Below are positions 4,278 through 5,734 of a stretch of DNA of 5,734 bases, in pieces (position 1 is the first letter of the stretch; every line of letters begins with the position of its first letter). A model generated the notes under the pieces. It was not told the DNA's origin, ran no database searches, and saw nothing but the letters and a program-made list of their open reading frames with translations. This DNA is from CAYLNH01 sp964384625 (GTDB taxonomy: Bacteria > Verrucomicrobiota > Lentisphaeria > JABSQK01). Made by a program: the position numbers and the translations under genes. The stretch covers positions 1 through 5,734 of the forward strand of contig CAYLNH010000368.1 of the NCBI GenBank assembly GCA_964384625.1, in the 5' to 3' direction.

Positions 4278-5528
4278 ATGATACATCGATACGCGGTCGT
4301 GCTTCCGGGGATCTTGCTGCTGCTCGGCATTTCGGCGGGTGCGGCGGATCCGGTATTCGCTTCGGATTTCGAGACAAACCCGTTAAAGACGGACTGGCGG
4401 GCTCAGCCCCGGTCCCGGCAGCGGCTGAAGGGGCGCTGGGAAACGCGCAAGTCGGCGCACGGCACCAGATCGTTCATTCTGCAGGGCGGCGCGCTGGAGA
4501 GCGCCAAGACCTTCAAGTTGACGCCGCATGCCCTGTACCGCGTCCAGTTCTCGGCGAAAGCCGAGCGCAGCGGGAAACGCGGGCATTGGTTTGTCTACTT
4601 CTACGACAAGGCCGGCCGGAAGATCAGCAGTGATCAGTATTCCGGTTTCGCGGCGGGCCTGGACTGGGGCGAGTTCGAATTCTACTTCATGGCGCGGGCG
4701 GGAACGGTTACAGCCCGCTTCGGCCTGGCCTACGTCAACCAGGTCGATAAGCCGGAAATGAACGACGTCCGGCTGTTCGTCGATCATGTCCGTCTGACGC
4801 CGGCGACGCCGGCGGCGGCGCTGGCGTGGATGGACAACGTCGAGCGGCAACTGCCGCCGATCCGCTTCACTCCGGACCCGACCCGCCACGAACAACTGCA
4901 GAAGACCATGCGGCGGCTGCGAACCGGCGGCAACCTCCGTATTGTCATGCTTGGCGACGGGATCTGCAACGATATGTCGAACTCCCTGTTCCATCTGCTG
5001 CTGGGGCGTCGCTATCCGCAGGCCGGGATCACCCTGATCCACTCGCAGCGTGACGGCGCGGGCTGCCCGATCTACCAGCGGCCGGCCCTGTTCAACCGCT
5101 ATGTCGCCGATCATCGTCCGGACCTTCTGGTCATCGCCGGCACCAGCCACAACTACAATGTCGTAGCTGTCCGCCGGGTCATTCAGATGGCCCGCAAGAA
5201 ATTCCCGGAGGTCGAGGTCCTGGTTTTCACCGGGGCAATCACCGAGCCCGGCATGAGCAACGCCGTTCGGCGTCGCGGCCTCCGGGACGTGCCCGCGAAG
5301 CAACGGCAGGAGGCGGAGAAAGCCATCGCTGAATTCTACCGTAAATTGGCGATGATGCGCACCAAAGAGAAGTTTGAGTTGATGCACTTGCGGCCGCTCT
5401 GGGAGTCCTATGTCAGGGTCTCCGGCAAGTCCCGGCACTGGTTCATGCGCGACCCGGTCCACGCCAACCATTACGGCAAACAGGCCCTCGGCCGCATCCT
5501 GGCGAAATACTTCGAGCCGGTCAAATAG
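4278..5528 (+). CDS. Exported SGNH/GDSL-hydrolase-like protein with N-terminal beta-sandwich domain; catalytic Ser missing
   Basis: 416 residues. A signal peptide (residues 1-22, hydrophobic 6-18, AGA before the cut) sends it to the periplasm or surface. Residues about 25-175 look like a carbohydrate-binding-type beta-sandwich (FETNPLKTDW, FILQGGALES, LYRVQFSAKA, GHWFVYFYDKAGRKI, LFVDHVRLTP). Residues about 218-416 form an SGNH-hydrolase fold: block I IVMLGDGICND (222-232), block II GAGC (260-263), block III-like IAGTSHNYN (286-294) and block V DPVH (392-395), the Asp-x-x-His of the catalytic triad. Such enzymes usually deacetylate or de-esterify sugars and other esters. Here residue 228, where the nucleophilic Ser of GDS belongs, is Gly (codon GGG, 4959-4961), so the protein may be a non-catalytic binder or may use another residue. 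GAGGA at 4266-4270 lies 7 bases before the ATG. It is a single-gene unit, divergent from the cysteine-rich gene. Confidence 0.88.
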   Translation: MIHRYAVVLPGILLLLGISAGAADPVFASDFETNPLKTDWRAQPRSRQRLKGRWETRKSAHGTRSFILQGGALESAKTFKLTPHALYRVQFSAKAERSGKRGHWFVYFYDKAGRKISSDQYSGFAAGLDWGEFEFYFMARAGTVTARFGLAYVNQVDKPEMNDVRLFVDHVRLTPATPAAALAWMDNVERQLPPIRFTPDPTRHEQLQKTMRRLRTGGNLRIVMLGDGICNDMSNSLFHLLLGRRYPQAGITLIHSQRDGAGCPIYQRPALFNRYVADHRPDLLVIAGTSHNYNVVAVRRVIQMARKKFPEVEVLVFTGAITEPGMSNAVRRRGLRDVPAKQRQEAEKAIAEFYRKLAMMRTKEKFELMHLRPLWESYVRVSGKSRHWFMRDPVHANHYGKQALGRILAKYFEPVK

Positions 5529-5534
5529 CGCCTC

Positions 5535-5551
5535 CCGGCCCTCCAGGCCGG
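5535..5551 (+). terminator. Hairpin seven bases after the SGNH stop codon (weak terminator candidate)
   Basis: CCGGCC-CTCCA-GGCCGG is a 6-bp perfect stem right after the TAG at 5526-5528. No T-tract follows, so it is at most a weak or factor-assisted terminator or a 3'-end stabiliser. Confidence 0.35.
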
Positions 5552-5651
5552 AAGCAGACCGCCGAGTTGCTGGAACGCCGCCTGGAGCCCCGGGGGGCGC
5601 ATGTCATTTCCGTAGGCGTTTCCTGCCAACAATTGGCTCGATCCTACGACC

Positions 5652-5672
5652 CCAGGCGGTTTATCCGCCTGG
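5652..5672. repeat. 8-bp hairpin near the right edge
   Basis: CCAGGCGG-TTTAT-CCGCCTGG is an 8-bp perfect stem with a 5-base loop. CCGCCTGG also occurs alone at 5578-5585. It could be a terminator for either strand or a repeat, and there is no T-run next to it. Confidence 0.55.
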
Positions 5673-5734
5673 TGAAGACGTTCATTAGTGGCTGCAAGCC
5701 CTCACCCCTCACCCTGCTTTTCGGGCGCCGGGAA

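Larger units (their letters stand above)
5529..5734. other. Intergenic DNA downstream of the SGNH gene, two hairpins, no gene seen
   Basis: About 200 bases without a supported gene. They contain the two hairpins listed separately, a G/C run near 5588-5596, and an imperfect CCCTCACC direct repeat at 5699-5714 just before the window edge. Confidence 0.5.

Noticed and set aside
4383..5471. 362-residue open frame antisense to the SGNH gene
   Set aside because: Arg/Asp/Val-rich shadow typical of the antisense of a GC-rich gene. The plus-strand frame has a signal peptide and SGNH blocks.

Overview
The window looks like chromosomal DNA of a GC-rich bacterium from the Planctomycetes-Verrucomicrobia-Lentisphaerae group, most like a Lentisphaerota (Victivallis-type) genome. 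The main reason is two adjacent large pseudopilin-like genes whose N-termini read FTLIELLVV(I/V)AII and whose C-termini carry a DGHAE motif. This protein type is strongly expanded in that group. The taxonomic call is inference from protein style, not from a marker gene.

Layout. On the minus strand, right to left: a small cysteine-rich protein (3554-3231), pseudopilin-like gene B (3128-2136, with its own sigma70-type promoter), a repeat- and hairpin-rich spacer, pseudopilin-like gene A (1672-782, preceded by a perfect TTGACA-N17-TATAAT promoter), and the first 239 codons of a radical SAM protein (718 to beyond base 1). Only 63 bases separate gene A from the radical SAM gene, so they may share a transcript. 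On the plus strand there is one gene, an exported SGNH/GDSL-hydrolase-like protein with an N-terminal beta-sandwich-type domain (4278-5528). It is divergent from the cysteine-rich gene across a 723-base spacer full of perfect hairpins.

How the genes could work together. The two pseudopilin-like proteins and the SGNH protein are all predicted to be exported, which fits the surface or secretion and carbohydrate-handling content typical of such genomes. No glycosidase, sulfatase, pilus motor or secretin is visible here, so a shared pathway is not shown. The radical SAM protein is cytoplasmic and cut off, and its substrate is unknown.

Most notable points: (1) pseudopilin A carries a second, upstream prepilin-type motif (FTLLEL) that matches the real one in protein sequence but differs in every codon; (2) the SGNH protein has Gly where the catalytic Ser of the GDS block should be, with the DxxH block intact; (3) the radical SAM cysteines are spaced CX13CX2C instead of CX3CX2C; (4) the consensus promoter of gene A has a dyad exactly between -35 and -10 and another just upstream; (5) there is an exact 64-bp tandem repeat of hairpins, with a related copy overlapping the stop codon of gene B; (6) there is a cluster of at least six perfect or near-perfect hairpins at 3801-4018. 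I did not identify a complete new system. These are separate leads.
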